Assembly (NCBI GenBank): GCA_946552115.1
Contig: CAMNRH010000003.1
Span: 52,428 to 116,427 of the forward strand
DNA from: an uncultured Lachnospiraceae bacterium
GTDB lineage: Bacteria > Bacillota > Clostridia > Lachnospirales > Lachnospiraceae
Direction of reading: 5' to 3'
DNA: 64,000 bases
Shown: piece by piece, positions 35,832-44,534 of the stretch
Position numbering within the stretch: the first letter of the stretch is position 1
Layout: every line of letters begins with the position of its first letter
Position numbers and translations under genes: made by a program
Notes under the pieces: model-generated
Seen by the model: the letters and a program-made list of their open reading frames with translations, nothing else
Told to the model about the DNA's origin: nothing
The model's database searches: none

Positions 35832-36593
35832 ATGAAGTTTGGAAAGAAAAGTATTCTGTATTTGCTGTTAGTACTGGCGATGGTTCTTCCTGCGGGCTGC
35901 AGCGGTAATACTCCGGAAAAAGAGCCGGAGGAAAAACAGGAGAAGCAGGAGGAAAAGGAGCCGGAGCTTAAGGCAATCGGAACCAGGAGCGAGGGCGCTG
36001 ACGGATATACGGTAAAGCTTAAAAATGTTACCGGTCAGGATGTTACCGGAGTAGCAATTAAGGATATAGATGCAAAGGAATTTCCTAAAAATATGTTGGC
36101 AGACGGCGACGTGTTTGCGGCAGATGAGGAAAGAAATTTATTCTGGACGGCGGAAGCGGTTTCTCAGGCTTCAGATGGGGAGGCGGATTCAGATGAGAAA
36201 GTGCTGATACCGGGATGGGATGTGAGCATTACTCTTGCGGACGGCAATTCCTTTGTCCTTCACGCGTTTCCTTTCGAGGAGATGAAGGAGGGGGAGCTTC
36301 ATGTAGAGGATGGCGTAGCCTTTGTAACCTATATCTGCGACGTAAATACGAAAGAAGCTGAGATTATGGTGAAAAAGCAGGAAGAGGACGCGAAGAAGAA
36401 AGCGGAAGAAAAGGCGAAGAAGAAAGCAGAGGAAAAAGCGAAGAAAGAAGCGGAGGAAAAAGCAGCGGCGGAAGCGGCAGCAGCGGCAGAGGCGGCGGCA
36501 GCAGAAGCAGCGGCGGCTCAGCAGCAGCAACAACAGCAGCAGCCTGCGCAGTCTTCGGAGCAGTGTATCGGCGGCGGTGGACTGACCTATTAA
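35832..36593 (+). CDS. Lipoprotein with Lys/Glu/Ala coiled tail
   Basis: 253 residues. A lipoprotein signal peptide with lipobox LPAGC at about 20-24 predicts lipid anchoring to the outer membrane face. A Glu/Lys-rich linker is followed by a compact domain (YTVKLKNVTGQDVTGVAIKD ... ILIPGWDVSITLADG-like) resembling small extracellular beta domains. The C-terminus is low complexity: KKAEEKAKK repeats, then poly-Ala/Glu, then poly-Gln, ending SSEQCIGGGGLTY. Function unknown. Confidence 0.8.
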   Translation: MKFGKKSILYLLLVLAMVLPAGCSGNTPEKEPEEKQEKQEEKEPELKAIGTRSEGADGYTVKLKNVTGQDVTGVAIKDIDAKEFPKNMLADGDVFAADEERNLFWTAEAVSQASDGEADSDEKVLIPGWDVSITLADGNSFVLHAFPFEEMKEGELHVEDGVAFVTYICDVNTKEAEIMVKKQEEDAKKKAEEKAKKKAEEKAKKEAEEKAAAEAAAAAEAAAAEAAAAQQQQQQQQPAQSSEQCIGGGGLTY

Positions 36594-36609
36594 AAGAAAG
36601 GATGGAATG

Positions 36610-36638
36610 GGGACTGGCATATGTTATGTGTCAGTCCC
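36610..36638 (+). terminator. Weak hairpin between the lipoprotein and MBOAT genes
   Basis: GGGACTG pairs with CAGTCCC across a 15-base interval that itself contains CATA/TATG. No T-run follows, so it is at best an attenuating or RNA-stabilising hairpin. Confidence 0.4.
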
Positions 36639-36655
36639 ATTTGCGGAAATAGATA

Positions 36656-38056
36656 ATGGTATTTAGTTCGTTAACATTTGTATGTGTTTTTTTACCGGTT
36701 ACCTTTTTGCTGTATCATATGATTCCGTCAATAAAATGCAGGAATGTTCTGCTGATTATAGCGAGCCTTATTTTTTATGCATACGGGGAGCCGGTTTATG
36801 TCCTGCTGATGATTGCGAGTACCGTATGCAATTACATATTTGGCCGGATGACAGGAAAGGAGAAAAGGAAAACGGTTCTGGCGGCAGCGGTTGTTGTGAA
36901 TCTTTTGCTTCTTGTTGTTTTTAAATATACGGATATGATATTGATGACGCTGAACCGGATAGGAGGACTTGATTTGGCGCCTGCCGGGATTAAGCTTCCG
37001 ATAGGAATCTCCTTTTATACCTTTCAGGCCATGTCGTATGTGATTGATGTATACCGGGGAACTGTAAAAGCACAGAAAAGCTACTGGAAAGTGCTGCTTT
37101 ATATTTCATTTTTTCCGCAGCTGATAGCGGGGCCGATTGTAAAATATCATGATATTGAGAAGCAGATAACGGAGAGAAATGCGGATGTACAGAGAGTGGC
37201 ATTGGGGTTCCGGCGTTTTATTACAGGCTTGTCGAAGAAAGTATTGATATCGAATGTAATGGCTTTGGCGGCAGATACGGTTTTTGCTCTGGAATTGTCA
37301 CAGGTAAATATTTGCTCTGCATGGCTTGGGGCGGTTGCATATATGCTTCAAATTTATTATGATTTCAGTGGCTATAGCGATATGGCCGTCGGATTGGGGC
37401 ATATGTTTGGATTTACATTTATGGAGAATTTTAAGTATCCGTATGTTTCGGTAACAATAAAGGAATTTTGGCGCAGATGGCATATATCATTATCCACATG
37501 GTTTAAGGAATATCTGTACATCCCGCTTGGCGGAAATCGAAAAGGGACGGTAAGGACCCGGATAAATAAGATAATTGTATTTTTCTGTACCGGATTGTGG
37601 CACGGCGCTAACTGGACCTTTGTTGTGTGGGGCTTGTATCATGGTATCTTCCTTTTGCTGGAGGATGTGCTTCCGCTCAAAAGGCTTCCGAAATGGCTGG
37701 GGCACATCTATGCGCTTGTAGTCGTCTGTGCGGGGTTTGTGTTGTTCCGCGCAGATACGATTGGACAGGGAATGGGAATGATTTTCAGGATGTTTGCGGG
37801 ATGGAATTTTTCGGCAGACTGCATGAATGCAGCGCTTAGCCTGTGTACGCCTCTTTTTCTTTTTATTTTGCCTGTCGGAGTGATCGCCGCAGTACCATGG
37901 AAAGAAAGGCTTGTGGTATGCATGGAAAAGGCCGGAAAGCAGTTGGGAGTAAGAGAGCTTGCATTGTCCTATCTGGGCGCGGGCGCGTTGCTGATTCTGT
38001 GTATACTGAGCCTGTCCGGCGGGACGTATAATCCATTTATTTATTTCCGGTTTTAG
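36656..38056 (+). CDS. Second MBOAT-family O-acyltransferase (AlgI/DltB-like)
   Basis: 466 residues with about ten membrane segments. MBOAT markers: YFFPQLIAGPIVK-like FFPQLIAGPIVKYHDIE, FWRRWHISLSTWFKEYLYIP, GGNRKG and the histidine segment TGLWHGANWTFVVWG. Unlike the gene at 8177 it is intact and has no G tract. It probably transfers acetyl groups outward for polymer O-acetylation. The AlgX/AlgJ-like protein at 41405-42787 is its likely partner although two genes lie between them. Confidence 0.9.
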   Translation: MVFSSLTFVCVFLPVTFLLYHMIPSIKCRNVLLIIASLIFYAYGEPVYVLLMIASTVCNYIFGRMTGKEKRKTVLAAAVVVNLLLLVVFKYTDMILMTLNRIGGLDLAPAGIKLPIGISFYTFQAMSYVIDVYRGTVKAQKSYWKVLLYISFFPQLIAGPIVKYHDIEKQITERNADVQRVALGFRRFITGLSKKVLISNVMALAADTVFALELSQVNICSAWLGAVAYMLQIYYDFSGYSDMAVGLGHMFGFTFMENFKYPYVSVTIKEFWRRWHISLSTWFKEYLYIPLGGNRKGTVRTRINKIIVFFCTGLWHGANWTFVVWGLYHGIFLLLEDVLPLKRLPKWLGHIYALVVVCAGFVLFRADTIGQGMGMIFRMFAGWNFSADCMNAALSLCTPLFLFILPVGVIAAVPWKERLVVCMEKAGKQLGVRELALSYLGAGALLILCILSLSGGTYNPFIYFRF

Positions 38057-38068
38057 GAGGGGAAAATC

Positions 38069-40246
38069 ATGCGAAAAAGAAAGAATATAATAATTGCACT
38101 TTTAGTTTTCTGCCTGGCATTTCCGGTGATACCCGGTAACGTGCAGGCAGAAGAAGCTATTGCGCCGGTGGCCGGAGAACCGGCGGATGCCGAAAGCTCT
38201 GATGATGGTTTGGAGGAGGAGCCGTCAGAGGAAGCGGGGAATCAGGAGGGAGAATGTCCGGAGGATGAAGAGGCACTGCCGGAAAATGATGCCCCAGAGA
38301 GTACTGTTTCAGAAGAAAATGCAGAGAATGTTCAGGACGGACAGGAAGAGGCGGAATCAGATATTGAGGAAGAGGAAGCTCTTGCAGCGGCAGAAAAAGA
38401 GAAAAAAGAAGCGGCAGAGGAAGAGGAGGGCAGAAAAGGCAGAAAGCTGGAAAATAACGACCCGGGCTGGGGACGTTATTCCGGCTATGCGGCGGCGGAG
38501 TTTTACGGTCCGTCAAGCAGGGCGCGCGCGGATACCGTCTGGCATGACGGCAGATTCAGCGGATATGTCATTCAGAAAGGGATTGATGTATCAGAATTCA
38601 ACGGGAATATTAACTGGAAAAAAGTAAAAGCGGCCGGATATGATTTTGCCATTATCCGTGTTGCCGGATGCTGGGCAAGAAAACAGGGCGGATATTTTAT
38701 GGATAACAGGGCAATCCAGAATATCGAAGGCGCGCTTGCGGCGGGAATGGAGATTGGCGTTTATTTTTTCTCTCAGGCAATTTCAGAGAAAGAAGCGAAA
38801 GCCGAGGCAAACTATATTCTGAAAGCTATTAAGCCTTATAAGAGCAGCATTAAGCTTCCGGTTGTTTTTGATTTCGAATATTACAGTGATTCGGACGGAT
38901 TGGGCGGAAGACTGTATGATGCGAAGCTCTCTAAGGCAAAGGCGACAAAGGTGTGCAATGCATTTTGTACAACGGTAAAAAATGCAGGCTATACGCCGAT
39001 GCTGTACGCGAATCTGGATATGATAGAGAATCATTTGAATGCATCTGCCCTTAACAGTACATTCTGGCTGGCGCAGTGGGCGTCGTCTGCCACCTATTCC
39101 GGAGACTATGAGTACTGGCAGTACAGTGACAGAGGAAAGGTTCCCGGAATGACGGGAAATGTTGACCTTAATTTCCGCTATATACAAAGGGGTCCTTTAA
39201 GAATTGCCAGCCGGGGGATTAACAGCCTGAAGCTTGAGTGGGATGCCGTTGAGGGTGCGTCAGGATATGACATCTACAGGAAAGACAGCAGCGGGACCTA
39301 TCAGTTCCTTGCTTCCGCGGAAGGGGGAGCTTCCGTCAGCTATATGGACAGGAAGCTGAAAGAAGGAACAGCTTATACCTATCGGGTAAGGTCTTACAGC
39401 GGTACGGAGGAGGAGAGACAGAACGGTTATTATACAAAGGGCGTAACAGGGATTACAAGGCTCAGTAAAACTGTTTTGAAAGGCTCTGCGGCGGCCTTTG
39501 ATACGGTGAAGCTGTCCTGGAAAAAAGTGGCGGGCGTATCCGGATATCAGCTGCAGCGCTATGATTCTGCCGCAAAAGCGTATAAAGGAATCAAAACAAT
39601 CGGGGGCAGCACAACGGTTTCTTATAAAAACGTCGGTTTGAATGCCGGGAAGACCTACAGATACCGTATCCGTGCGTATAAGAATGTGAAAGGAATCAGA
39701 ACCTACGGCTCGTGGTCTGACGCTGTGAAGGTCAGGACAAAGGGAAATGCGAAAGGGACCGTGACGCATTCGAATGTGAATGTGCGTTCCGGTGCCGGAA
39801 CCTCCTACAGGGTTTTGACGCAGGTGGGAAAGAATAAGAAGCTTACTTTGACCGGAAGCTCCGGAAACTGGTATCGTATCTCTGTTAAGATTAAGGGAAA
39901 GACAAGGAATGCATATATTTCGAAAGATTATGTGAAAGTCAATAAGTCCTCCTCAAAGCCCGGAAAGCCGGTATTAAAGGTTGCCAGAAAATCCGCCGCA
40001 AGGCTTCGGCTCACATGGAAGAAAATATCGGGCGCGGCCGGTTATCAGATACAGCGGTATGATTCGTCAAAAAAGGCTTATACGACGATAAAGACAATCA
40101 AAAAGGGAACGACAGTCTCTTATACAAACAGCGGTTTAAAAGCCGGAAAGACTTATAAATACAGAATCAGAGCCTATAAAATTGTGAAAGGAAATAAAGT
40201 GTACGGCGCTTACTCGACGGCGAGAAGTGTAAAGACCTCGAAATAG
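38069..40246 (+). CDS. Secreted GH25 muramidase with FN3 and SH3b domains
   Basis: 725 residues. Signal peptide about 1-28 (GNVQA), then an acidic low-complexity stretch to about 128. A GH25 (lysozyme-type) domain follows: IQKGIDVSEFNGNINWKKVK, FAIIRVAG, LPVVFDFEYYSD with the catalytic acidic residues, and YWQYSDRGKVPG. After it come an FN3-like repeat pair, an SH3b domain (SNVNVRSGAGTSYRVL, about 570-630) and a last FN3-like repeat. It should cut peptidoglycan between MurNAc and GlcNAc. The 12-base gap after the MBOAT gene indicates cotranscription. Confidence 0.9.
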   Translation: MRKRKNIIIALLVFCLAFPVIPGNVQAEEAIAPVAGEPADAESSDDGLEEEPSEEAGNQEGECPEDEEALPENDAPESTVSEENAENVQDGQEEAESDIEEEEALAAAEKEKKEAAEEEEGRKGRKLENNDPGWGRYSGYAAAEFYGPSSRARADTVWHDGRFSGYVIQKGIDVSEFNGNINWKKVKAAGYDFAIIRVAGCWARKQGGYFMDNRAIQNIEGALAAGMEIGVYFFSQAISEKEAKAEANYILKAIKPYKSSIKLPVVFDFEYYSDSDGLGGRLYDAKLSKAKATKVCNAFCTTVKNAGYTPMLYANLDMIENHLNASALNSTFWLAQWASSATYSGDYEYWQYSDRGKVPGMTGNVDLNFRYIQRGPLRIASRGINSLKLEWDAVEGASGYDIYRKDSSGTYQFLASAEGGASVSYMDRKLKEGTAYTYRVRSYSGTEEERQNGYYTKGVTGITRLSKTVLKGSAAAFDTVKLSWKKVAGVSGYQLQRYDSAAKAYKGIKTIGGSTTVSYKNVGLNAGKTYRYRIRAYKNVKGIRTYGSWSDAVKVRTKGNAKGTVTHSNVNVRSGAGTSYRVLTQVGKNKKLTLTGSSGNWYRISVKIKGKTRNAYISKDYVKVNKSSSKPGKPVLKVARKSAARLRLTWKKISGAAGYQIQRYDSSKKAYTTIKTIKKGTTVSYTNSGLKAGKTYKYRIRAYKIVKGNKVYGAYSTARSVKTSK

Positions 40247-40258
40247 AAAGAAAATAAA

Positions 40259-40291
40259 AAAGGATTGGCAGGGTTACTCTACCAATCCTTT
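40259..40291. terminator. Bidirectional terminator between convergent genes
   Basis: AAAGGATTGG pairs with CCAATCCTTT across a 13-base loop, with A-rich sequence before and T-rich after. It serves the muramidase gene on the plus strand and, overlapping its last codons, the deacetylase gene on the minus strand. Confidence 0.8.
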
Positions 40292-41263
40292 AAAGCTGTC
40301 TAAGGATTGCCCCTCCAGCATACGGATGCGGGGAAGAAGAAGCGGATTGTCCCCGGGATATACCCGTTCATATTCTGTTGTTACGGCACACAGGAAACCC
40401 GCTCCCTCAACTGCCTTTACACAATCGTCCGTATAGTCGCCGTAGGGGTAGGCAAAGGCTTCACCGTGACCGCAGATATCAATAGACTGCTTCAAATCCG
40501 CCACGGCTTCATCATAGCTTAAGGCGGGGAAAATACCGCCATGGCCGATATTGCCGCCGGCGCGGTGCATATTATCGGAGTGGGACTGAAAGGTTAAATA
40601 GTCGCTGGTGTATTTTTCCACCTTTTCCGGTCCGTCCTTGCTGGTAATCAGAAATGACGTCACAGGAATCTTATATTTGTTAAAAAGAGGAACCCCTAAA
40701 TTGAGAAAGCTTTTTGCTCCGTCGTCGAAAGTCAGGACAACGCTTTTTTCCGGAAGCAGAAGCTCTCCGTCAATATATTTTCGAACCTCCTCCCACGTTG
40801 GGAAAAAATATTCATTATCCACAAGATACTGAAGCTCCTCCTCCAGCGCATGTACCTCGATATAATTGCTGTTAAGCTCCGCCGGAGGGTTACTTTTATC
40901 GTATACATAATGATACATACAGATAGACAGCCCGTTTGTTTTGTGGTGCTCCTCTGTCGCCGTATTTTTAACGGTGCGGATGTCTTTCGGCGCAGGTTCG
41001 GCTTCGTCAGAAGCATTTTCCGGGCTTTCATCAGTGCCGGATTTTGTTCCGTTTTCGGTTTTCGGTGTTGTTTCCACCTTTAAATTTCCGCTGTTTTTCT
41101 CAGAGGCCTGTTTTTCTGCCTGCGTTTTAGAATTCGTATCTTTCTTCCATATGGCAAGGCCGCAGGCCGTTATAATCAGTGCAAAAAGTACAACCGACAT
41201 TTTCATGCAGATGGACCGGACCCTCTGTTTTTTTGAACGCCGCTTTTTTCGGGAAGCAGTCAT
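40274..41263 (-). CDS. Membrane-anchored polysaccharide deacetylase (CE4/NodB)
   Basis: 329 residues. A basic cytoplasmic N-terminus, one membrane anchor (about 21-42), a Lys/Glu/Thr-rich linker, then the NodB domain: LTFDDGAKSF with the metal aspartates, QSHSDNMHR with the metal histidines, and AYPYGDYTDD. It removes N-acetyl groups from peptidoglycan or another amino-sugar polymer outside the cell, which often confers lysozyme resistance. It is convergent with the muramidase gene and divergent from the AlgX/AlgJ-like gene. Confidence 0.9.
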   Translation of the reverse strand: MTASRKKRRSKKQRVRSICMKMSVVLFALIITACGLAIWKKDTNSKTQAEKQASEKNSGNLKVETTPKTENGTKSGTDESPENASDEAEPAPKDIRTVKNTATEEHHKTNGLSICMYHYVYDKSNPPAELNSNYIEVHALEEELQYLVDNEYFFPTWEEVRKYIDGELLLPEKSVVLTFDDGAKSFLNLGVPLFNKYKIPVTSFLITSKDGPEKVEKYTSDYLTFQSHSDNMHRAGGNIGHGGIFPALSYDEAVADLKQSIDICGHGEAFAYPYGDYTDDCVKAVEGAGFLCAVTTEYERVYPGDNPLLLPRIRMLEGQSLDSFKGLVE

Positions 41264-41326
41264 AATATTACCGTCCTTTCTAATCCTTTTTTCCAGTATA
41301 TCACAAAATCAATTTTTTGTTAGGGA

Positions 41327-41355
41327 TTGAAAAATAAATGCAATCTTGGTATTAT
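41327..41355 (+). promoter_or_regulatory. Sigma-A type promoter for the AlgX/AlgJ-like gene
   Basis: TTGAAA and TATTAT with 17-base spacing, in the 140-bp divergent region between the deacetylase gene and this gene. Confidence 0.6.
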
Positions 41356-41404
41356 GTGATGTAAGCCTATGACTTCAAAAGAGAAAACCAGAGAGGTAAT
41401 ATAT

Positions 41405-42787
41405 GTGAAAAAATTAAATATAATTTTTATTGTTTTCTGTCTGTTCATCCTGTTGATTCCGTTTGCCGGGATGGCAGTAGCTCCTGCGAATGAAACAACA
41501 GAAAATAAAGTATTAAGCGAATTTCCAAAGCTTTCTGAGAAAGGGAAGCCCAATGTGGATTTTTTAAATGATTTGGGAGAATATTTTATTGAGCATTTTG
41601 CTTTCCGTCCGCAGATGGTTTCCGCAAATGCAGTGATATATGGAAAGCTTTTCGGAACCTCCGTGACGGATCAGGTGCTGATAGGGAAAAATAACTGGAT
41701 GTATTATACGGAAACGCTGAATGATTATACAGGGCAGCATCTGATGACAGAAAGGGCTCTTAAAAATGTGGTACATAATCTTACATTGATGCAGGAATAC
41801 GCAGAAAGCAGAGGAAGTGAGTTTCTGCTGGTGATTGCGCCGAATAAAAATTCACTGTATGATGAAAATATGCCCTATTACTATCGGAAGAGAACCGGAA
41901 AGAATAATTATGAAAGGCTGGCGCCCCTTCTTGATTCGGCCGGAATTCATTATACGGATCTTTTTACTGCGTTCCGGGAAAGCGATGAGGTGCTTTATCT
42001 GGAGAGGGATTCGCACTGGGCAAATAAGGGAGCCGTACTGGCGTACAATCAAATTATGGAAAATACGGATTTGGATTATGAAACGTATGAACATATTCCC
42101 TATGAGGTACGAAAGGATCATATGGGGGATTTGACGGAAATGCTGTATCCCAAAAACAGTGAGCCTGACGAGAATGAGTATTATCAGAAAGAATGGCTGC
42201 ATTCTTATAATAATGAAGTGAAGGACAATATGGATGACTGGATTGAGACGTCCTCTCCGAAGAGCGATGCGTGTCTTCTTATGTATCGGGATTCCTTTGG
42301 GGAATCAATGCTTCCTTTCCTGGCGGAGGAATTCGGCAATGCATATTTTTCCAGACTGGTGCCCTATAATCTTTTGAATGTCGATGAATACCGGCCGGAT
42401 TATACGGTGATTGAGCGGACGGAGAGAAGGCTTTCGTCCTTTGCGGAGCAGGCGGCTGTGATGCAGACATCGGAGGTCCAGATAGAATCACAGGAAAAGG
42501 CTGACACAGAAACAACTTTGAATATTACGGAGGACGGCGGTTATTATGTGATAAGCGGGAAATTAGACGATGCATACCAAAAGGAAAACAGTGAGATTTA
42601 TGTAAAGCTTGGAAGCCGGGTGTTTGAATCCTTTTATATTTCCAGTGAGGCGCCGGACGGAATTGACGATTACGGCTACATGCTGTATGTGAGCAAGGAT
42701 ACGGTGCAGGCTGAGGATAAGACTGTGGAGGTGCTTGTTTCGGACGGCACGCAGGCTGCCTCGGTAAAGACAGGAAAGATAAAATAA
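41405..42787 (+). CDS. AlgX/AlgJ-like SGNH acetyltransferase protein
   Basis: 460 residues. N-terminal signal anchor (about 5-25), then an SGNH-type domain with the AlgJ/AlgX hallmark RDSHWANKG (D202, H204) and the nucleophile in MYRDSFGESM (Ser297). The FRPQMVSANAVIYGKLFG region near residue 67 is typical of the DHHW family. It should take acetyl groups delivered by an MBOAT protein and place them on a surface polysaccharide. The C-terminal 110 residues form an extra domain. GTG 41405 follows AGAGAGG; the ATG at 41369 lacks a good ribosome site. Confidence 0.82.
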   Translation: MKKLNIIFIVFCLFILLIPFAGMAVAPANETTENKVLSEFPKLSEKGKPNVDFLNDLGEYFIEHFAFRPQMVSANAVIYGKLFGTSVTDQVLIGKNNWMYYTETLNDYTGQHLMTERALKNVVHNLTLMQEYAESRGSEFLLVIAPNKNSLYDENMPYYYRKRTGKNNYERLAPLLDSAGIHYTDLFTAFRESDEVLYLERDSHWANKGAVLAYNQIMENTDLDYETYEHIPYEVRKDHMGDLTEMLYPKNSEPDENEYYQKEWLHSYNNEVKDNMDDWIETSSPKSDACLLMYRDSFGESMLPFLAEEFGNAYFSRLVPYNLLNVDEYRPDYTVIERTERRLSSFAEQAAVMQTSEVQIESQEKADTETTLNITEDGGYYVISGKLDDAYQKENSEIYVKLGSRVFESFYISSEAPDGIDDYGYMLYVSKDTVQAEDKTVEVLVSDGTQAASVKTGKIK

Positions 42788-42798
42788 AGATTTTATGC

Positions 42799-42827
42799 TT
42801 GTTCATTGTGACAGAATAGTGTATGAT
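42799..42827 (+). promoter_or_regulatory. Sigma-A type promoter for the first LCP gene
   Basis: TTGTTC and TATGAT with 17-base spacing, 60 bases before ATG 42887. Confidence 0.55.
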
Positions 42828-42886
42828 AGGTAGGAAACTGAAATTTTCATGTAAACAGATAAATTTGAAATGGAGTACAGAATAAG

Positions 42887-44371
42887 ATGGCCAAACAAAG
42901 AAGACGTAGACGAAGAGGAAGAAGAAAAAAAGGGAATTGGTTTACTCGTCTGAGTATGGGAAAGAGAATTGCAGTTTGTGTAGGGGGACTTATGCTCTGT
43001 CTTGTTGCGACAGGCGCGATTTTTGTAGCTGCAAAGCTTCAGAAAGTGGATAATGAGGATATTCCGGATGAGGATATTGTTGTAAACAAAGAGGCGGAAA
43101 AGGTCGGAGTGGGTTATACAACGGTAGCGTTGTTTGGAATTGATTCCCGTGACGGCGAGCTTGAGCTTGGCACGAGAAGCGACTGTATTATTGTGGCAAG
43201 CCTGAATAATGAAACAAAGGAAGTCCGGATGGTGTCGGTTTACAGAGATACCGTGCTGGATATCGGAGAGGGCGAGCTGCAGAAATGTAATGCCGCTTAT
43301 AGCTTCGGCGGGCCAAAGCAGGCGATTAATATGCTGAATAAGAATCTGGACCTTAATATTCAGGATTATGCGACAGTAGATTTCGCGGCGATTGCGAATG
43401 CGATTGATCTTCTCGGCGGAGTGGAAATTGACGTCAGGGAAGAGGAGATCCAGTATTTGAATAAATACGTGCGGGAAACGGCGCGTGTAGCCAAAAAAGA
43501 GGCTCATGAGGTGACGAAAGCGGGAAAACAGAATCTGGACGGCGTACAGGCGACGACCTATGCCAGAATACGTTCAACAGCCGGCGGAGACTTTACGAGA
43601 ACAGAGAGACAGAGGCTGGTAATCGAAAAGATTGCAGAAAAGGCGCAGAAGTCAGATTTGGCGACGTTAAATAATATGGTTGACGAGCTGCTCCCGACAA
43701 TTAAAACCAGCTTTTCGGCGACGGAGATTCTCGGATACGCGGCAGATGCCATGAAATATAAGATAGGCGATACCGCAGGCTTTCCATTTGATAAGACCAC
43801 CGATACGATTTCCGGTTTGGGAAGTATTGTTATTCCGGTAAATTTAGATAATAATGTAGAAAAAATGCACGAATTTTTATATGACGGCGAGGAATATGAG
43901 CAGTCAGTCGAGGTGAAGAATATCAGCGATATGATTATTGCCAGAATCGGTCAGAGAGAGGCGATGGATGAATCAACGCTGACAACTCAAACCTATCAGG
44001 TTGCGCCTGAGGATCAGGCACAGGAGAGCAATGATTACGGCACGGGACTTCCGGATAACAGCGGCGGAAATACGGATTGGAATCAACCGTCGGCAGGAGA
44101 TACGGATACCGGAGGCGGAGATACCGGAGGCGGTAATGCCGGCGGTGGCAATGTCGGAGGCGGTAATACCGGCGGAGGCGGCGGAGATACCGGAGGCGGT
44201 AATACCGGCGGAGGCGGCGGAGATATCGGAGGCGGTAATGCCGACGGTGGAGGCGGAGACGCGGGAGCCGGGGCCGGAGATACCGGAGGCGGTAATGCCG
44301 ATGGTGGAGGCGGAGACGCGGGAGCCGGGGCCGGAGATACCGGAGGCGGAGACGCGGGAGTAGCAGAATAG
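42887..44371 (+). CDS. LytR-CpsA-Psr (LCP) family transferase with Gly-rich tail
   Basis: 494 residues. A very basic N-terminus (RRRRRRGRRKK), one membrane helix (about 26-48), then the LCP domain: YTTVALFGIDSRDG, RSDCIIVASLN, VYRDT, AINMLNKNLDL, and YARIRSTAGGDFTRTERQR. LCP enzymes attach lipid-linked polymers (teichoic acids, capsules) to peptidoglycan. The C-terminus from about 395 is almost only Gly, Asp, Asn, Thr and Ala, encoded by tandem repeats. The tail is likely flexible and wall-exposed. A second LCP gene lies at 47514. Confidence 0.92.
   Translation: MAKQRRRRRRGRRKKGNWFTRLSMGKRIAVCVGGLMLCLVATGAIFVAAKLQKVDNEDIPDEDIVVNKEAEKVGVGYTTVALFGIDSRDGELELGTRSDCIIVASLNNETKEVRMVSVYRDTVLDIGEGELQKCNAAYSFGGPKQAINMLNKNLDLNIQDYATVDFAAIANAIDLLGGVEIDVREEEIQYLNKYVRETARVAKKEAHEVTKAGKQNLDGVQATTYARIRSTAGGDFTRTERQRLVIEKIAEKAQKSDLATLNNMVDELLPTIKTSFSATEILGYAADAMKYKIGDTAGFPFDKTTDTISGLGSIVIPVNLDNNVEKMHEFLYDGEEYEQSVEVKNISDMIIARIGQREAMDESTLTTQTYQVAPEDQAQESNDYGTGLPDNSGGNTDWNQPSAGDTDTGGGDTGGGNAGGGNVGGGNTGGGGGDTGGGNTGGGGGDIGGGNADGGGGDAGAGAGDTGGGNADGGGGDAGAGAGDTGGGDAGVAE
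44156..44347 (+). repeat. Tandem 36-bp and 57-bp repeats encoding the Gly-rich tail
   Basis: Two 36-base units at 44156-44191 and 44192-44227 are followed by two 57-base units at 44234-44290 and 44291-44347 differing by one base. All periods are multiples of three, so copy-number changes would keep the frame and alter tail length. Confidence 0.85.
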
Positions 44372-44384
44372 AAGAGGAGAAAGT

Positions 44385-44412
44385 GCGGGCGGCGAAAAGC
44401 TGCCTGCTTTTT
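44385..44412 (+). terminator. Rho-independent terminator after the first LCP gene
   Basis: GCGGGCGGC pairs with GCTGCCTGC (two G-U pairs) around loop GAAAA and is followed by TTTTT. A wider AAAGTGC/GCACTTT pairing surrounds it. Confidence 0.75.
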
Positions 44413-44453
44413 CATTGCACTTTTTCGTTTCCGGCTTTTTTTGTTGACAAAGG

Positions 44454-44482
44454 TTTACAAAATATTAAGAATTTGTTACAAT
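44454..44482 (+). promoter_or_regulatory. Sigma-A type promoter for glmS
   Basis: TTTACA and TACAAT with 17-base spacing. The leader to the glmS ATG is about 45 bases, too short for a glmS ribozyme, and no ribozyme core is recognisable upstream. Confidence 0.6.
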
Positions 44483-44534
44483 GATTGCTGGTATGTATAT
44501 ATAGAAGCAACGGAAAATATGCGGAGGATATTGT

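Noticed and set aside
38157..38627. Long open frames on both strands inside the muramidase acidic region
   Set aside because: Low-complexity shadow frames of a real gene with clear domains.
44372..44534. glmS ribozyme upstream of glmS
   Set aside because: The promoter leaves only about 45 bases of leader and no ribozyme core could be recognised; a terminator and promoter explain the gap.
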